Source of the DNA: Benzoatithermus flavus | GTDB taxonomy: Bacteria > Pseudomonadota > Alphaproteobacteria > Geminicoccales > Geminicoccaceae | Assembly (NCBI RefSeq): GCF_037908215.1 | Contig: NZ_JBBLZC010000008.1 | Span: 62,001-126,000 of the forward strand | Reading direction: 5' to 3' | DNA length: 64,000 nt | Shown here: positions 1 to 9,029 of the stretch, one piece after another | Layout of the letters: each line of letters starts with the position of its first letter | How positions within the stretch are numbered: the stretch's first letter is position 1 | Notes under the pieces: model-generated | Told to the model about the DNA's origin: nothing | Database searches by the model: none | Seen by the model: the letters and a program-made list of their open reading frames with translations, nothing else | Made by a program: the position numbers and the translations under genes

Positions 1-1
1 G

Positions 2-1240
2 CTCGTCAAGGAGACGCGCTCGCGCGACTGGGTGCAGCTCTACTTGCGCAAGGACCGGCTCGACGACTTCGACAACCCGGACATGCCGACCCTTCAGCCC
101 TGGATGCCGACCACGGCCCCACCGGCCGAGCGCTTCGTGGCGGTCCGCAATCCCTACTTCCACCGCGTCGACGAAACGGGCCAGCAGCTTCCCTACCTCG
201 ACCGGTTCATCCTCGTCGTGGCCGATCCCAAGCTGATCCCGCTCAAGACCGGTGCCGGCGAGACCGACCTTCAGGCCCGGCATCTGGCTTTCAAGGACTA
301 CACCTTCCTCAAGGAGAGCGAGGAGCGCAGCAGCCTCAGGACGCTGCTCTGGCCGGAAGGGCGCAGCGCGCATCTGGCCCTCTACCCCAATCTCAACGCC
401 AAGGACCCCGTCTGGCGCAAGCTGTTCCGCGACCGCCGCTTCCGCGAGGCGCTCTCGCTCGGGATCGACCGCGAGACCTTGAGCCAGTACCTCTATTTCG
501 GCCTCGCCCGGCCCTCCAACAACTCTCTCCTCGCGGAGAGCCCGCTCTACAGGAAAGAGTATGGCGAGCGCTGCACGGCCTACGATCCCGACGCCGCCAA
601 CCGGATCCTGGACGAGCTGGGCCTCAAGAGGCGCGGCAGCGGGGGTGTGCGGCTGCTCCCCGACGGCAGGCCCATGGAGCTCGTCGTCGAGACCGCGGGC
701 GAGGACGCGGAGCAGGCCGACGTGCTCGAGCTCGTGCGCGACCAGTGGCAGGAGATCGGCCTCAAGATCCACACGAAGCCCTCCGAGCGCGAGGTCCTGC
801 GCAACCGGATCTTCGCGGGCGAGACCTTGATGTCGATCTTCTACGGCATCGACAACGGCACACCGACGGTGGCGATGCCGCCCAAGGACTTCGCGCCCAC
901 GAGCCAGGCCGACCAGCCGCAATGGCCGAAATGGGGCCAATATCACGAGACCAGGGGCGAGGCCGGCGAGCCGCCCGACCTGCCCGAAGCCAAGGAGCTC
1001 CTGGACCTCTACCAGCAGTGGGAGCGAACCGCCGATCCTGCCGGGCAGAGAGCCGTCTGGGAGCGGATGCTCGATCTCTACACGCAAGAATGCTTCACGT
1101 TCGGCCTCGTCGAGAACGTGCGCCAGCCGCTCGCGGTGCGGGCGAATTTACGCAACGTGCCGGAGGAAGCGATCTTCAACTGGGAGCCGCAGGGCCAGAT
1201 CGGCCTCTACCGTCCCGACACGTTCTTCTACGACAAATGA
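2..1240 (+). CDS. ABC transporter substrate-binding protein, family 5 (C-terminal part, cut by window edge)
   Basis: The frame is open from base 2 without a stop, so the gene begins left of the window and only about 412 C-terminal residues are visible; the GTG at 32 is internal. The segment FREALSLGIDRETL and the following NSLLAESPLY stretch are characteristic of extracytoplasmic solute-binding proteins of family 5 (SBP_bac_5), which bind peptides, opines or other solutes in the periplasm and pass them to an ABC permease. The next gene to the right is convergent, so any partner permease genes must lie upstream, outside the window. The family call is firm; the substrate cannot be read from this fragment. 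Confidence 0.85.
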   Translation, partial: LVKETRSRDWVQLYLRKDRLDDFDNPDMPTLQPWMPTTAPPAERFVAVRNPYFHRVDETGQQLPYLDRFILVVADPKLIPLKTGAGETDLQARHLAFKDYTFLKESEERSSLRTLLWPEGRSAHLALYPNLNAKDPVWRKLFRDRRFREALSLGIDRETLSQYLYFGLARPSNNSLLAESPLYRKEYGERCTAYDPDAANRILDELGLKRRGSGGVRLLPDGRPMELVVETAGEDAEQADVLELVRDQWQEIGLKIHTKPSEREVLRNRIFAGETLMSIFYGIDNGTPTVAMPPKDFAPTSQADQPQWPKWGQYHETRGEAGEPPDLPEAKELLDLYQQWERTADPAGQRAVWERMLDLYTQECFTFGLVENVRQPLAVRANLRNVPEEAIFNWEPQGQIGLYRPDTFFYDK

Positions 1241-1284
1241 AGGTCGCGGCCTCGATGCCGATCATCCGATAGGATGGCCCTTCC

Positions 1285-3045
1285 TCATTGCCCGCGTGCC
1301 GCCCCTTCGCGACGCGGGTCGATGCCGCTCTCGAGCCGGCCGTTCCCGATCAGGATCGCGTGCAGGCCGCTGTTGAGCGGCTTCACCTGGACCTGATGGC
1401 CGCGCGCTGCGAGCGCCGGCTCGAGTGCGGCGGCCGGGGTCCCGGCCTCGAGCTCGGCCGGGCCGTTGCGGCTCAGGACGTGGCCCATGGCGACCGCTGC
1501 CTGCGGGCTCATCCCCCAGTCCAGGATGCCGACCAGTGCCTGCGCTACGTAGCCGATGATCTGGCTGCCGCCGGGCGAGCCGATCAGGAGCATGGGCCGG
1601 CGGCTCGCGTCGAGCACGATCGTGGGTGCCATCGAGCTGCGCGGCCGCTTGCCGGGCTCGACCCGATTCGCGACCGGCCGGCCGTTCTGCTCGGGCTGGA
1701 AGGAGAAGTCGGTGAGCTCGTTGTTGAGCATGAAACCGCCCGCCATCAGCCGGCTGCCGAAGCCGGATTCGATGGTGGTCGTCATCGACACGGCGTTGCC
1801 CGCGCGATCGACGATCACGATCTGGCTGGTACCGGGGCGCTCGTCGCGCGTGTCGGGGGCAAGCGGCCCGATCTCGCGCCAGGGTGGGTTGCCGGGTATC
1901 GCCTTCGGCATCGCCGCATCGAGGCGGATCGCCTGCGCGCGGACCGTGAGGTAGCTCGGATCGAGCAGCCCGCGCAGCGGCACGGGCACGAAATCGTCGT
2001 CGGCGAGGTAGAGATCGCGGTCGGCGAACGCCAGCTTCGAGGCCTCGAGCAGGACGTGCATCCCGTCCACGCCAGAGCCGAGGCTCCTCATGTCGAAATG
2101 CTCGAGAAGGCCCAGGATCTGAAGGACTGCCACCCCGCCCGAGCTCGGCGGCCCCATCCCGCACACCTCGACCCGTCGGTAGGGCCGGCATACCGGCTCG
2201 CGCAGGACCACCCGGTAGGAGGCCAGATCCTCCTTGGTCAGAAGGCCGGGATTGACCGGCGCCTTCTGCACGGCCTCGACGATCGCATCGCCGATCTCGC
2301 CCCGGTAGAGCGCTTTTGCGCCCTCGCGCGCGATCAGGCGCAGGCTCTGGGCGAACGCCGGGTTCTTGAGCACGGTGCCCGCCCGGCGCGGCTGGCCGTC
2401 CGGCTGCAGGAGGTAGGCCCTGGTCGCCTCGGACCGGTCGAGGCCCTGCGCGGCGGTATCGGCGATCGCCCCGGCGAGCCGCGGCGAGATCGTAAAGCCG
2501 TTTTCGGCGAGATCGATCGCGGGCTGGAACAGTTCGGCCCAGGGCAGCCGGCCGTGGAGATCGTGGGCGAGCTCGAGCAGGGCGAGCGTGCCGGGCACCC
2601 CCACCGAGCGGCCACCGACCACGGCCTCGAGGAAGCTCATGGGCGTGCCGTCCGGTTTCAGGAAGAGGTCGGGGCGCGCGGCCTTCGGTGCCGTCTCGCG
2701 CCCGTCGAAGGTGGTGAGCCGCTGCTTCGCCGCATCCCAGTAGAGCAGGAAGGCGCCGCCACCGATGCCGGACGACTGGGGCTCGACGAGGTTCAGCACG
2801 AGCTGTGTCGCCACCATGGCATCGATCGCGCTGCCGCCCCGCGCCAGGACGGCAGCGCCCGCATCGCTGGCGAGCGGGTTGGCGGCGACGACCATGAACG
2901 ACTGCGCGATCGAGACGGGCTTCTCGGCCCAGCCGCTCGCTCCTTCCGGGGCCGGCTGGGCCTGCGCCGGCCTGCCGGCAGATGCCGCGAGAACGGCGTA
3001 CGCCACGAGAACGATCAGCCTCGGCATCGTTGCGCGTCGCTTCAT
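1285..3045 (-). CDS. ggt: Gamma-glutamyltranspeptidase precursor
   Basis: A 586-residue periplasmic Ntn hydrolase that cleaves gamma-glutamyl bonds such as that of glutathione. A longer frame opens at 3069, but the ATG at 3045 has an AGGAGGA site 8 bases upstream and starts a clear signal peptide (MKRR, then a hydrophobic run ending near AQAQP). The GIGGGAFLL segment and the small-subunit motif LNNELTDFSF are diagnostic. The autoprocessing and nucleophilic threonine should be about residue 406, in PGTSQIVIVD; most relatives read T-T-H there, here T-S-Q. It is the last gene of a minus-strand operon behind a polar amino acid ABC transporter, which suggests uptake of the released amino acids or dipeptides (inference). 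Confidence 0.93.
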   Translation of the reverse strand: MKRRATMPRLIVLVAYAVLAASAGRPAQAQPAPEGASGWAEKPVSIAQSFMVVAANPLASDAGAAVLARGGSAIDAMVATQLVLNLVEPQSSGIGGGAFLLYWDAAKQRLTTFDGRETAPKAARPDLFLKPDGTPMSFLEAVVGGRSVGVPGTLALLELAHDLHGRLPWAELFQPAIDLAENGFTISPRLAGAIADTAAQGLDRSEATRAYLLQPDGQPRRAGTVLKNPAFAQSLRLIAREGAKALYRGEIGDAIVEAVQKAPVNPGLLTKEDLASYRVVLREPVCRPYRRVEVCGMGPPSSGGVAVLQILGLLEHFDMRSLGSGVDGMHVLLEASKLAFADRDLYLADDDFVPVPLRGLLDPSYLTVRAQAIRLDAAMPKAIPGNPPWREIGPLAPDTRDERPGTSQIVIVDRAGNAVSMTTTIESGFGSRLMAGGFMLNNELTDFSFQPEQNGRPVANRVEPGKRPRSSMAPTIVLDASRRPMLLIGSPGGSQIIGYVAQALVGILDWGMSPQAAVAMGHVLSRNGPAELEAGTPAAALEPALAARGHQVQVKPLNSGLHAILIGNGRLESGIDPRREGAARGQ

Positions 3046-3159
3046 CCCGAAGCTCCTCCTTGCTCGCAAACCTGTCGCCCTGCCGTGCCGCTCCCGAGCC
3101 GAGGTCCCGGTGGAGCTTGTCGCAGCCGAACGGCGGGCGAGCGCATCACCCTTTCCGGA

Positions 3160-3852
3160 TCATGCCGCCGGACGGCGCAGATGGACGAGCAGGCGGCGCT
3201 CGATGCGGCGGAACACCCAGACGATCAGGAAGGTGAGTGCCATGTAGAACAGGCCTGCGGTCAGGAAGGCCTCGTAGGGCGTGTAGTAGGTGGAGTTGAT
3301 GTTGCGGGCGGCGCCCGTCAGGTCGACGATCGTGACCACGCTCGCGACGGCGCTGCCGTGGAGCATGAAGATCACCTCGTTGCCGTAGGCCGGGAGTGCG
3401 CGGCGGAACGCGCTGGGCAGCACGATGCGGCGCATCATCAGCGCGTGCGACATGCCGCAGGCCCGTGCGGCCTCGATCTCGCCGTGCGGGGTCGTCACGA
3501 TCGCACCCCGGATGATCTCGGTGGTGTAGGCGGCCGTGTTCAGCGTGAAGGCGACGAGCGCGCAGAACCAGGCCTGGGTGAGGAGCGGCCAGAGAAAGCT
3601 CTCGCGCAGGATCGGAAACTGCGGCGCGCCGTAATAGAGCATGAAGAGCTGCACGAGCAGCGGCGTGCCGCGGAAGAAGTAGGTGTAGAACCAGACCGGG
3701 CCGTTGATCAGCGGGTTCTTCGACGTGCGCAGGATCGCGAGCGGCACCGCCAGGACGAGGCCGAGAGCCAGGGAGGCCGCGACGAGCCAGACCGTGGTCC
3801 AGAGCCCGTGGACATACTGGCCGATGTTCTCCCAGATGACCTCAAACTGCAT
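3160..3852 (-). CDS. Polar amino acid ABC transporter permease (HisM/ArtM type)
   Basis: A 230-residue inner-membrane permease. The N-terminal VHGLWTTVWLVAASLALG helix, the EAARACGMSHALMMRRIVLP loop (the EAA coupling motif that docks on the ATPase) and the YGNEVIFMLHGSAVAS segment are typical of the His/Glu/Gln/Arg/opine permease family. The start ATG at 3852 overlaps the 3' end of the other permease gene by 11 bases, implying translational coupling and a heteromeric channel. The operon order is ATPase, binding protein, permease, permease, gamma-glutamyltranspeptidase. The exact amino acid carried cannot be read from the sequence. Confidence 0.9.
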   Translation of the reverse strand: MQFEVIWENIGQYVHGLWTTVWLVAASLALGLVLAVPLAILRTSKNPLINGPVWFYTYFFRGTPLLVQLFMLYYGAPQFPILRESFLWPLLTQAWFCALVAFTLNTAAYTTEIIRGAIVTTPHGEIEAARACGMSHALMMRRIVLPSAFRRALPAYGNEVIFMLHGSAVASVVTIVDLTGAARNINSTYYTPYEAFLTAGLFYMALTFLIVWVFRRIERRLLVHLRRPAA

Positions 3853-4543
3853 GGGCGGGCCTGGCGTAGGCGATGTTGTAGCGGCGCTCCGCCCAGACCA
3901 GGAGCACGGTCGAGATGCTGGTCAGGAGGAGATAGACCAGCGCTGCCGCGGCGTAGAAGGTGAAGGGCTCGCGCGTGGCGCCAGCGGCGAGGCTCGCTTT
4001 GCGCAAAAGATCGTCGAGGCCCAGGACCGAGAGCAGGGCCGTGGTCTTGAGGAGCACCAGCCAGTTGTTGCCGAAGCCCGGAATCGCGTGCCGGATGGTC
4101 TGCGGCAGGAGGATGCGCCGGAAGACCTGGCCGGGGCTCATGCCGAAGGCGTAGCCGGCCTCGAGCTGGCCCGTGGGCACCGCCAGGATGGCGCCGCGGA
4201 AGGTCTCGGTCATGTAGGCGCCGTAGATGAACCCGATCGTGCCGACCCCGGCCGTGAACGGGCTCACGTCGACATAGTCCTCGTAGCCGAGCATGGGTGC
4301 GATCTGGTTGACGAGGAGTTGCCCGCCGAAGAAGACGAGCAGCATGAGGACGAGGTCCGGCACGCCCCGGATGATGGTCGTGTAGAGCTCGGCCACGCCC
4401 CTCGGGACCCGCGCGCGCGCGAGCTTGGCGAGAGCGCCCAGCATGCCGAGGACCACGGCCAGGACGAGCGAGGCCAGCGCCGATTCGACGGTGAGCACCG
4501 TGCCTTCGAGGAGAGAGAAACCGTAGCCCTGCAGATCGAGCAA
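3842..4543 (-). CDS. Polar amino acid ABC transporter permease (HisQ/ArtQ type)
   Basis: A 233-residue inner-membrane permease, partner of the downstream HisM-like protein. It has the family pattern of an N-terminal helix (SLLEGTVLTVESALASLVLA), an RGVPDLVLMLLVFFGGQ helix and the EAA-type loop EAGYAFGMSPGQVFRRILLP. The best start is a TTG at 4543, preceded by GGAG 8 bases upstream; no in-frame ATG gives a better ribosome-binding site. It ends inside the start region of the next gene. Length and helix layout match the family. Confidence 0.9.
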   Translation of the reverse strand: MLDLQGYGFSLLEGTVLTVESALASLVLAVVLGMLGALAKLARARVPRGVAELYTTIIRGVPDLVLMLLVFFGGQLLVNQIAPMLGYEDYVDVSPFTAGVGTIGFIYGAYMTETFRGAILAVPTGQLEAGYAFGMSPGQVFRRILLPQTIRHAIPGFGNNWLVLLKTTALLSVLGLDDLLRKASLAAGATREPFTFYAAAALVYLLLTSISTVLLVWAERRYNIAYARPAHAV

Positions 4544-4616
4544 GAAGTGGCTCCTCGTGCGCCGAGGGGCGGCTCACGGATCGGCGAATGCCGGGCGGCC
4601 GCCCCTCCTCGGCCGG

Positions 4617-5405
4617 TCAGCTGCCGTAGACGTCGAAGTCGAAGTACTTCCTCTCGATCTTCTCGTAGGTGCCGTCGGCGCGGATCTGGTCGATCGCCTT
4701 GTTGAACATCTCCTTGAGGTCGGTGTCGCCCTTGCGGATGGCGATCCCGGCCCCCTCGCCGAACCACTTGGGATCGTTGAGCGGCGACCCCACGAACTCG
4801 AAGTCCTTGCCCTTGTCGGTCTTGAGCAGACCCTCGCTCAGCGCCACGGAGTCGTCGAGCCTGAGATCGATGCGCCCGTTGACGAGATCGAGATTGGCCT
4901 CGTCGGCCGTGCCGTAGCGCACGACCTCGACGTCGTCGCCGAAATTGTCGGTGATGTACTTGTCGTGGATCGTGGCACGCTGCACGCCGACCTTCTTGCC
5001 CTTGAGGCCCTCCTTCGAGATCTGGATCCCGGAGTCTTTCCGGGCGACGAACCGGGCCGGGGTATGATAGTACTTGTTCGTGAAGTCGACCGTCTTCTTG
5101 CGCTCCTCGGTGATCGACATCGAGGCGATGATCGCGTCGTACTTCTTCGCGAGCAGGGCCGGGATGATGCCGTCCCAGTCCTGCTGGACCAGCGTGCACT
5201 CGACCTTCATCGCCTCGCACAGCGCATAGGCGATGTCGATGTCGAAGCCTTGCAGCTTGCCCTCGGGCGAGACCGAGCTGAACGGCGGATAGGCCCCCTC
5301 GACGCCGATCCTGACCTTCTTCCACTCCTTGGCCTCGGCGAAGCCGGCCAGCGCCACGAGCGTCGCGGCCGCCGCCAGCGCCAGCCGTCGCGTCAAACGA
5401 GCCAT
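4617..5405 (-). CDS. Periplasmic polar amino acid-binding protein (HisJ/ArgT-like)
   Basis: A 262-residue family 3 solute-binding protein. It starts with a signal peptide (MARLTRRLALAAAATLVALA, cleavage near FAEA) and then shows the HisJ-like pattern VRIGVEGAYPPFSSVSPEGK, LQGFDIDIAYALCEAM, DWDGIIPALLAKKYD and the ligand-contact segment SMSITEERKKTVDFTNKYY. The downstream half keeps DSVALSEGLL and GAGIAIRKGD. These features favour basic amino acids (Lys, Arg, Orn, His), but that is family knowledge. GGGAG lies upstream of the ATG. It is followed after 73 bases by the HisQ-like permease gene and preceded by the ATPase gene. Confidence 0.92.
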   Translation of the reverse strand: MARLTRRLALAAAATLVALAGFAEAKEWKKVRIGVEGAYPPFSSVSPEGKLQGFDIDIAYALCEAMKVECTLVQQDWDGIIPALLAKKYDAIIASMSITEERKKTVDFTNKYYHTPARFVARKDSGIQISKEGLKGKKVGVQRATIHDKYITDNFGDDVEVVRYGTADEANLDLVNGRIDLRLDDSVALSEGLLKTDKGKDFEFVGSPLNDPKWFGEGAGIAIRKGDTDLKEMFNKAIDQIRADGTYEKIERKYFDFDVYGS

Positions 5406-5467
5406 CCTACCTCTCCCAAGCCGGGCTCATCCATGGGCGGCATGGTTGGCGTGCGCTCATGGTGGCG

Positions 5468-6265
5468 TCAAGCCGCCGCAGCACCCTCGCCCTTGGTGAA
5501 GTTGGCGAGGAACTGGCGGAAGCGCTCCGTCGGGGGTGCTCCGAACATCTCCTTGGGCGGGCCTTCCGCCTCGATCCGGCCCTGGTGCAGGAACACGACC
5601 TCGCTCGCCACGTCGCGGGCGAAGCCCATCTCGTGGGTGACGACCAGCATGGTGCGGCCTTCGGCGGCGAGGTCGCGCATCACCTTCAAGACCTCGCCCA
5701 CGAGCTCGGGATCGAGTGCGGAGGTCGGCTCGTCGAACAGCATCACCGTGGGCTCCATGGCGAGCGCTCGCGCGATCGCCGCGCGCTGCTGCTGCCCGCC
5801 CGAGACGTGGGCGGGATAGGCGTTGCGCCGCTCGTAGATGCCGACCTTCCTGAGCAGCGCCTCGGCCCGCTCGATCGCCTCCTTACGCGGCACCTTGAGC
5901 ACGTGGATCGGGGCCTCGATCACGTTCTCGAGGATGGTCATGTGCGACCAGAGATTGAAGCTCTGGAACACCATGGCGAGCTTGGCACGGATGCGCTGGA
6001 CCTGCCGCCGGTCCTCGGGCTCGAGGGTGCCGTGCCGGCCGGGCTTCAGGCTGATCTCCTCGCCCGAGACGACGATCCGCCCCTGGTTCGGCATCTCGAG
6101 CAGGTTGAGGCAGCGCAGGAAGGTGCTCTTGCCGGAGCCGCTCGCCCCCAGGATGGCGATGACGTCGCCCTTGGCGGCGGTCATCGACACACCCTTCAGG
6201 ACCTCGACGTCGCCGAATTTTTTATGGATGTCCTCGGCGACCAGGGCCGGCGTGTCCGCGCTCAT
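5468..6265 (-). CDS. Polar amino acid ABC transporter ATP-binding protein (HisP type)
   Basis: A 265-residue cytoplasmic ABC ATPase. It shows Walker A GASGSGKST, the signature SGGQQQR, Walker B VMLFDEPTSALDPE and the switch histidine in VVTHEMGF. The insertion between Walker A and signature (RHGTLEPEDRRQVQRIRAKL) is typical of HisP-like proteins. The frame opens further upstream, but the ATG at 6265 (MSADTPALV) matches the family start and has AAAGG about 10 bases before it. First gene of the operon with the binding protein, two permeases and gamma-glutamyltranspeptidase. Confidence 0.93.
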   Translation of the reverse strand: MSADTPALVAEDIHKKFGDVEVLKGVSMTAAKGDVIAILGASGSGKSTFLRCLNLLEMPNQGRIVVSGEEISLKPGRHGTLEPEDRRQVQRIRAKLAMVFQSFNLWSHMTILENVIEAPIHVLKVPRKEAIERAEALLRKVGIYERRNAYPAHVSGGQQQRAAIARALAMEPTVMLFDEPTSALDPELVGEVLKVMRDLAAEGRTMLVVTHEMGFARDVASEVVFLHQGRIEAEGPPKEMFGAPPTERFRQFLANFTKGEGAAAA

Positions 6266-6368
6266 GCTGGGCTCGACCTTTCTCGCGGCAATGGCTGAGG
6301 CCCGCCATTGCCGCGCCGGCTCCTGCACCTGTCAAGCGTGACGAACGCCGGATCCGCCGAAAGCCGCT

Positions 6369-7001
6369 TCAGGATGCCGTCGGTGCCGTGGCGGTCTCCT
6401 CGCCCCCACGGCCGCGCCGGCGCCGAAAGCCGCGGGTCCAGTGGGCGAGGCTTTCCGCCTGCTGGAGGCGCCGGTCGAGCTCGGCGAGGGTGCGCGCAAG
6501 GTCAGGCGTGTCGTCGTCGAGCCAGACCCGAAAGACGCGGGCGTAGATGCCGGCCAGGATCTTGCGCGCGATGGCGCTCATGGCCGGCCCGTCGCCGGTC
6601 TCGGCGGCGTCGAGCAGCCAGCGGCTCAGGCGGTCGAGATTGCACAAGCCCGCGGCGATCAGCTCGAGATCGCCCGCCGCCTCCCGCGCCAGCGCCCGCA
6701 AGCCCTCCTTGTAGGGCGCCATGGCATCGAAACGGCGCATCACGAGCTCGAACACGCGCTCGCGCGGCGAAAGGCCTTCGAGATCGACGATGCTGACGTC
6801 GAGCATCTGCCCGTCGAGGCGGCGGCTCAACGTCTCGAGCAGCGCGCCGCGGTTGGGCAGCTCGGCATAGACGCGGGACAGCGGCACATCCGCGCGTCGC
6901 GCGATCTCGGTGAAGCTCAAATGCCGCCAGCCGCGCTCGGCGACGAGCGCCAGAGCCAGCTCGACGAGATCGGGCCTCTGTCCTGTCGTCCTCTCCGCCA
7001 T
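6369..7001 (-). CDS. TetR family transcriptional regulator
   Basis: A 210-residue regulator. Residues about 8-60 form the TetR helix-turn-helix (ELALALVAERGWRHLSFTEI, then ADVPLSRVYAELPNRGALLE). The C-terminal ligand domain, with RVFRVWLDDDTPDLARTLAE near the end, resembles COQ9/TetR-like proteins common in alphaproteobacteria. The chosen ATG at 7001 follows an AGGAGGA site; a slightly longer frame starts at 7019. It lies 50 bases after proC on the same strand and about 100 bases before the amino acid transporter operon, so it could control either; no operator was identified. Confidence 0.85.
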   Translation of the reverse strand: MAERTTGQRPDLVELALALVAERGWRHLSFTEIARRADVPLSRVYAELPNRGALLETLSRRLDGQMLDVSIVDLEGLSPRERVFELVMRRFDAMAPYKEGLRALAREAAGDLELIAAGLCNLDRLSRWLLDAAETGDGPAMSAIARKILAGIYARVFRVWLDDDTPDLARTLAELDRRLQQAESLAHWTRGFRRRRGRGGEETATAPTAS

Positions 7002-7051
7002 CGCGGCTTCCTCCTGCACGTCCCGAGGCCGCCCGCCACCGGGGCGGGGTT

Positions 7052-7876
7052 TCAGGCCAGCTCGCGCGAGCGGCGCGCCGCTGCGGCCACGGCCTCGACC
7101 ATGAGCGGAATCAGGCCGCGATCCTCGGCCATCAGCACCTTGAGCGCTTCCGCCGTGGTCCCGCCCGGGCTCGTGACGTTGATCCGGAGCTGGGCGGCGC
7201 TCTCGTCCGAAAGACGGGCGAGCTCGCCGGCTCCGACCACGGTGCCCCGGGCGAGCGCCATCGCGAGCGCCTCTGGCAGGCCCGCCGCGGTACCGGCGGC
7301 CGCGAGCGCCTCGATCAGGTGGAACACGTAGGCGGGGCCACCGCCGGAAACGGCGGTGACCGCGTGCATGAGCTCCTCGTCCTCGATCCAGTAGGTAGCG
7401 CCCACCGCCGCCATCAGGCGCTCGGCGAGCGCCCGTTGCTCCTTCCTCGCAGCGGCGTTGGCGCAGAGCACGGTGACACCTCGGCCCACGGCGGCGGGCG
7501 TGTTCGGCATGGCGCGGACCACGCCGAGCGGCTGCCCGAGCATCCGCTCGAAGTAGGCGATGGGCTTTCCCGCCGCGATCGAAAGCACGAGAGTATCCGG
7601 CGCCACCCGCCCCACATAGGCCGGGAGCGCTCGGTCCATCATCTGCGGCTTGACGGCGAGGACCAGGGCACCGAGCGTACCGGCTTCCGGCAGCTCCTCG
7701 GGCGCCGCCACGGCCCGAACCGCGTGCGTCGTGGCGAGAGCCTGACGCCTCGCCGCATCCGGCTCGACCACCAGCACGGCCTCGGGCGCGAGACCGTGCC
7801 GGAGCCAGCCGACCAGGAGCGCCTCGCCCATCTTGCCGCCACCCACGAGGAGCAGCAGGCGACCCGCCTCCAGCAT
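7052..7876 (-). CDS. proC: Pyrroline-5-carboxylate reductase
   Basis: A 274-residue cytoplasmic enzyme that reduces pyrroline-5-carboxylate to proline with NAD(P)H. The N-terminal Rossmann motif is LLLVGGGKMGEALL, and the C-terminal signature region reads LRINVTSPGGTTAEAL. The ATG at 7876 shares its last-codon base with the TGA of the upstream YbjN-like gene (TGATG overlap), so the two are translationally coupled. Length is normal for the family. The pairing of a YbjN-like gene with proC is common in alphaproteobacteria. Confidence 0.95.
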   Translation of the reverse strand: MLEAGRLLLLVGGGKMGEALLVGWLRHGLAPEAVLVVEPDAARRQALATTHAVRAVAAPEELPEAGTLGALVLAVKPQMMDRALPAYVGRVAPDTLVLSIAAGKPIAYFERMLGQPLGVVRAMPNTPAAVGRGVTVLCANAAARKEQRALAERLMAAVGATYWIEDEELMHAVTAVSGGGPAYVFHLIEALAAAGTAAGLPEALAMALARGTVVGAGELARLSDESAAQLRINVTSPGGTTAEALKVLMAEDRGLIPLMVEAVAAAARRSRELA

Positions 7877-8385
7877 CACGCCTCGCCCTCGGTCTCGAGA
7901 AGGGCCGCGGTGATCGCCTCGGCCGGCTCCTTGCCGCCCCAGATCACGAACTGGAACGCGGGATAGAAGCGCTCGCACTCCGAGACCGCGATGTCGACCA
8001 GATCCTCGATCAGCTCGCCGCTGGCAACCGCACCCTCGCGGAACAGCACGGCGTGGCGGAACACGGGCAGCCCCTCCTCCGACCAGAGATCGAAGTGACC
8101 GAGCCAGAGCTTCTCGTTGGCCATGGCGAGGAGCGCGTAGACGGGGTTACGCTTCTTGCTCGGCACCTTCATGTCGAGCGCACAGGAGAGATGCATCACG
8201 CCGAGTTCGGGATGCCACGAGAACCAGAGCTTGTAGTGGCACCACTGGCCGGCGACCTCGGCCGCGAGCTCCTCCTCGTTCTGGCGGTGGAACGGCCAGT
8301 CGTTGGCAACCGCCAGCTTCTCGACCAGGTCGAGCGGGTTGGCGCTGGATTCGTCTTGAATATCGTCGGGGTGCAGCGAGGACAC
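7876..8385 (-). CDS. YbjN domain-containing protein
   Basis: A 169-residue cytoplasmic protein of the YbjN family (type III secretion chaperone-like fold). Characteristic segments are NDWPFHRQNEEELAAEVAG, WCHYKLWFSWHPELGVMHLS and NEKLWLGHFDLWSEEGLPVFRH. The function is poorly known; E. coli YbjN has been described as a sensory or motility modulator. The start is the GTG at 8385, with AAGGAG about 9 bases upstream; a longer frame from 8469 lacks a good site. Its stop overlaps the proC start by one base. Confidence 0.85.
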   Translation of the reverse strand: MSSLHPDDIQDESSANPLDLVEKLAVANDWPFHRQNEEELAAEVAGQWCHYKLWFSWHPELGVMHLSCALDMKVPSKKRNPVYALLAMANEKLWLGHFDLWSEEGLPVFRHAVLFREGAVASGELIEDLVDIAVSECERFYPAFQFVIWGGKEPAEAITAALLETEGEA

Positions 8386-8544
8386 GCTTGGGCACTCCTT
8401 GCGAGTGGCGGGCACGGGTCTTGCGCCCGAGCCCTGGGTGGTCCCCTGGCGATCCGCAGGCCGTCTCACTCGGCTTCGGCCTTTCGCTCGAAGCCTGCCA
8501 AAAGCAACCAGGCTTTACAAGGGCAGGGTCAACCCTGGGATGGA

Positions 8545-8874
8545 TCAGGATTCGGTCGCTTCGCCTCCGTCACGATCCTTTCCGGTCTCGGCCTTGGAAC
8601 GCTTGCCCGCCGTCCTGGCCTTCTTCAGCTCCTCGAGCTCGGCCTCGAGCCGTGCGAGCTTGCCCTCGAGCTCCTCCTGCGCCGCCCGCGCCTTGGCCGC
8701 CATCGCCCGCACCGCGTCGAACTCTTCGCGCGTCACGAGATCGAGGTCGGCCGCCATGCGCTCGACCCGCTCGCGCACCCGCGTCTCGATCTCCTCGCGA
8801 AGCCCGCTCAGCGTGTTGAAGGCCCCGCTCGCGACCTTGGCAAGATCATCGAACAGGCGGTTGCTGGTCTGCAT
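8545..8874 (-). CDS. ubiK: Ubiquinone biosynthesis accessory factor UbiK-like (BMFP domain)
   Basis: A 109-residue protein beginning MQTSNRLFDDLAKVASGAFN, the hallmark start of the UbiK/YqiC (BMFP) family, with VTREEFDAVRAMAAKARAAQ and a C-terminal coiled coil rich in Glu and Lys. UbiK helps the ubiquinone biosynthesis complex at the membrane in other proteobacteria. The ATG at 8874 is preferred over the in-frame ATGs at 8880 and 8895 because GGAG lies 7 bases before it. It diverges from lgt; the 155 bases between must hold both promoters. Confidence 0.88.
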   Translation of the reverse strand: MQTSNRLFDDLAKVASGAFNTLSGLREEIETRVRERVERMAADLDLVTREEFDAVRAMAAKARAAQEELEGKLARLEAELEELKKARTAGKRSKAETGKDRDGGEATES

Positions 8875-9029
8875 GGCCATCTCCAGGAAGCGCATCGTCC
8901 GTCAGGACAGCGTCAGGATATGGGACGGGCCGACCGCCAACGCAAGCCGGTCTCCAGGGTTGCCCCGAGGGAGGCCGCCGCCTATGACCACGATCGTCCA
9001 CGGCGCAACCGCACCGGAGTAGACCGGCC

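Noticed and set aside
1288..3963. An 890-codon plus-strand frame opposite ggt and the permease gene
   Set aside because: Antisense shadow of well-supported genes; no motifs, composition typical of a GC-rich complementary strand.
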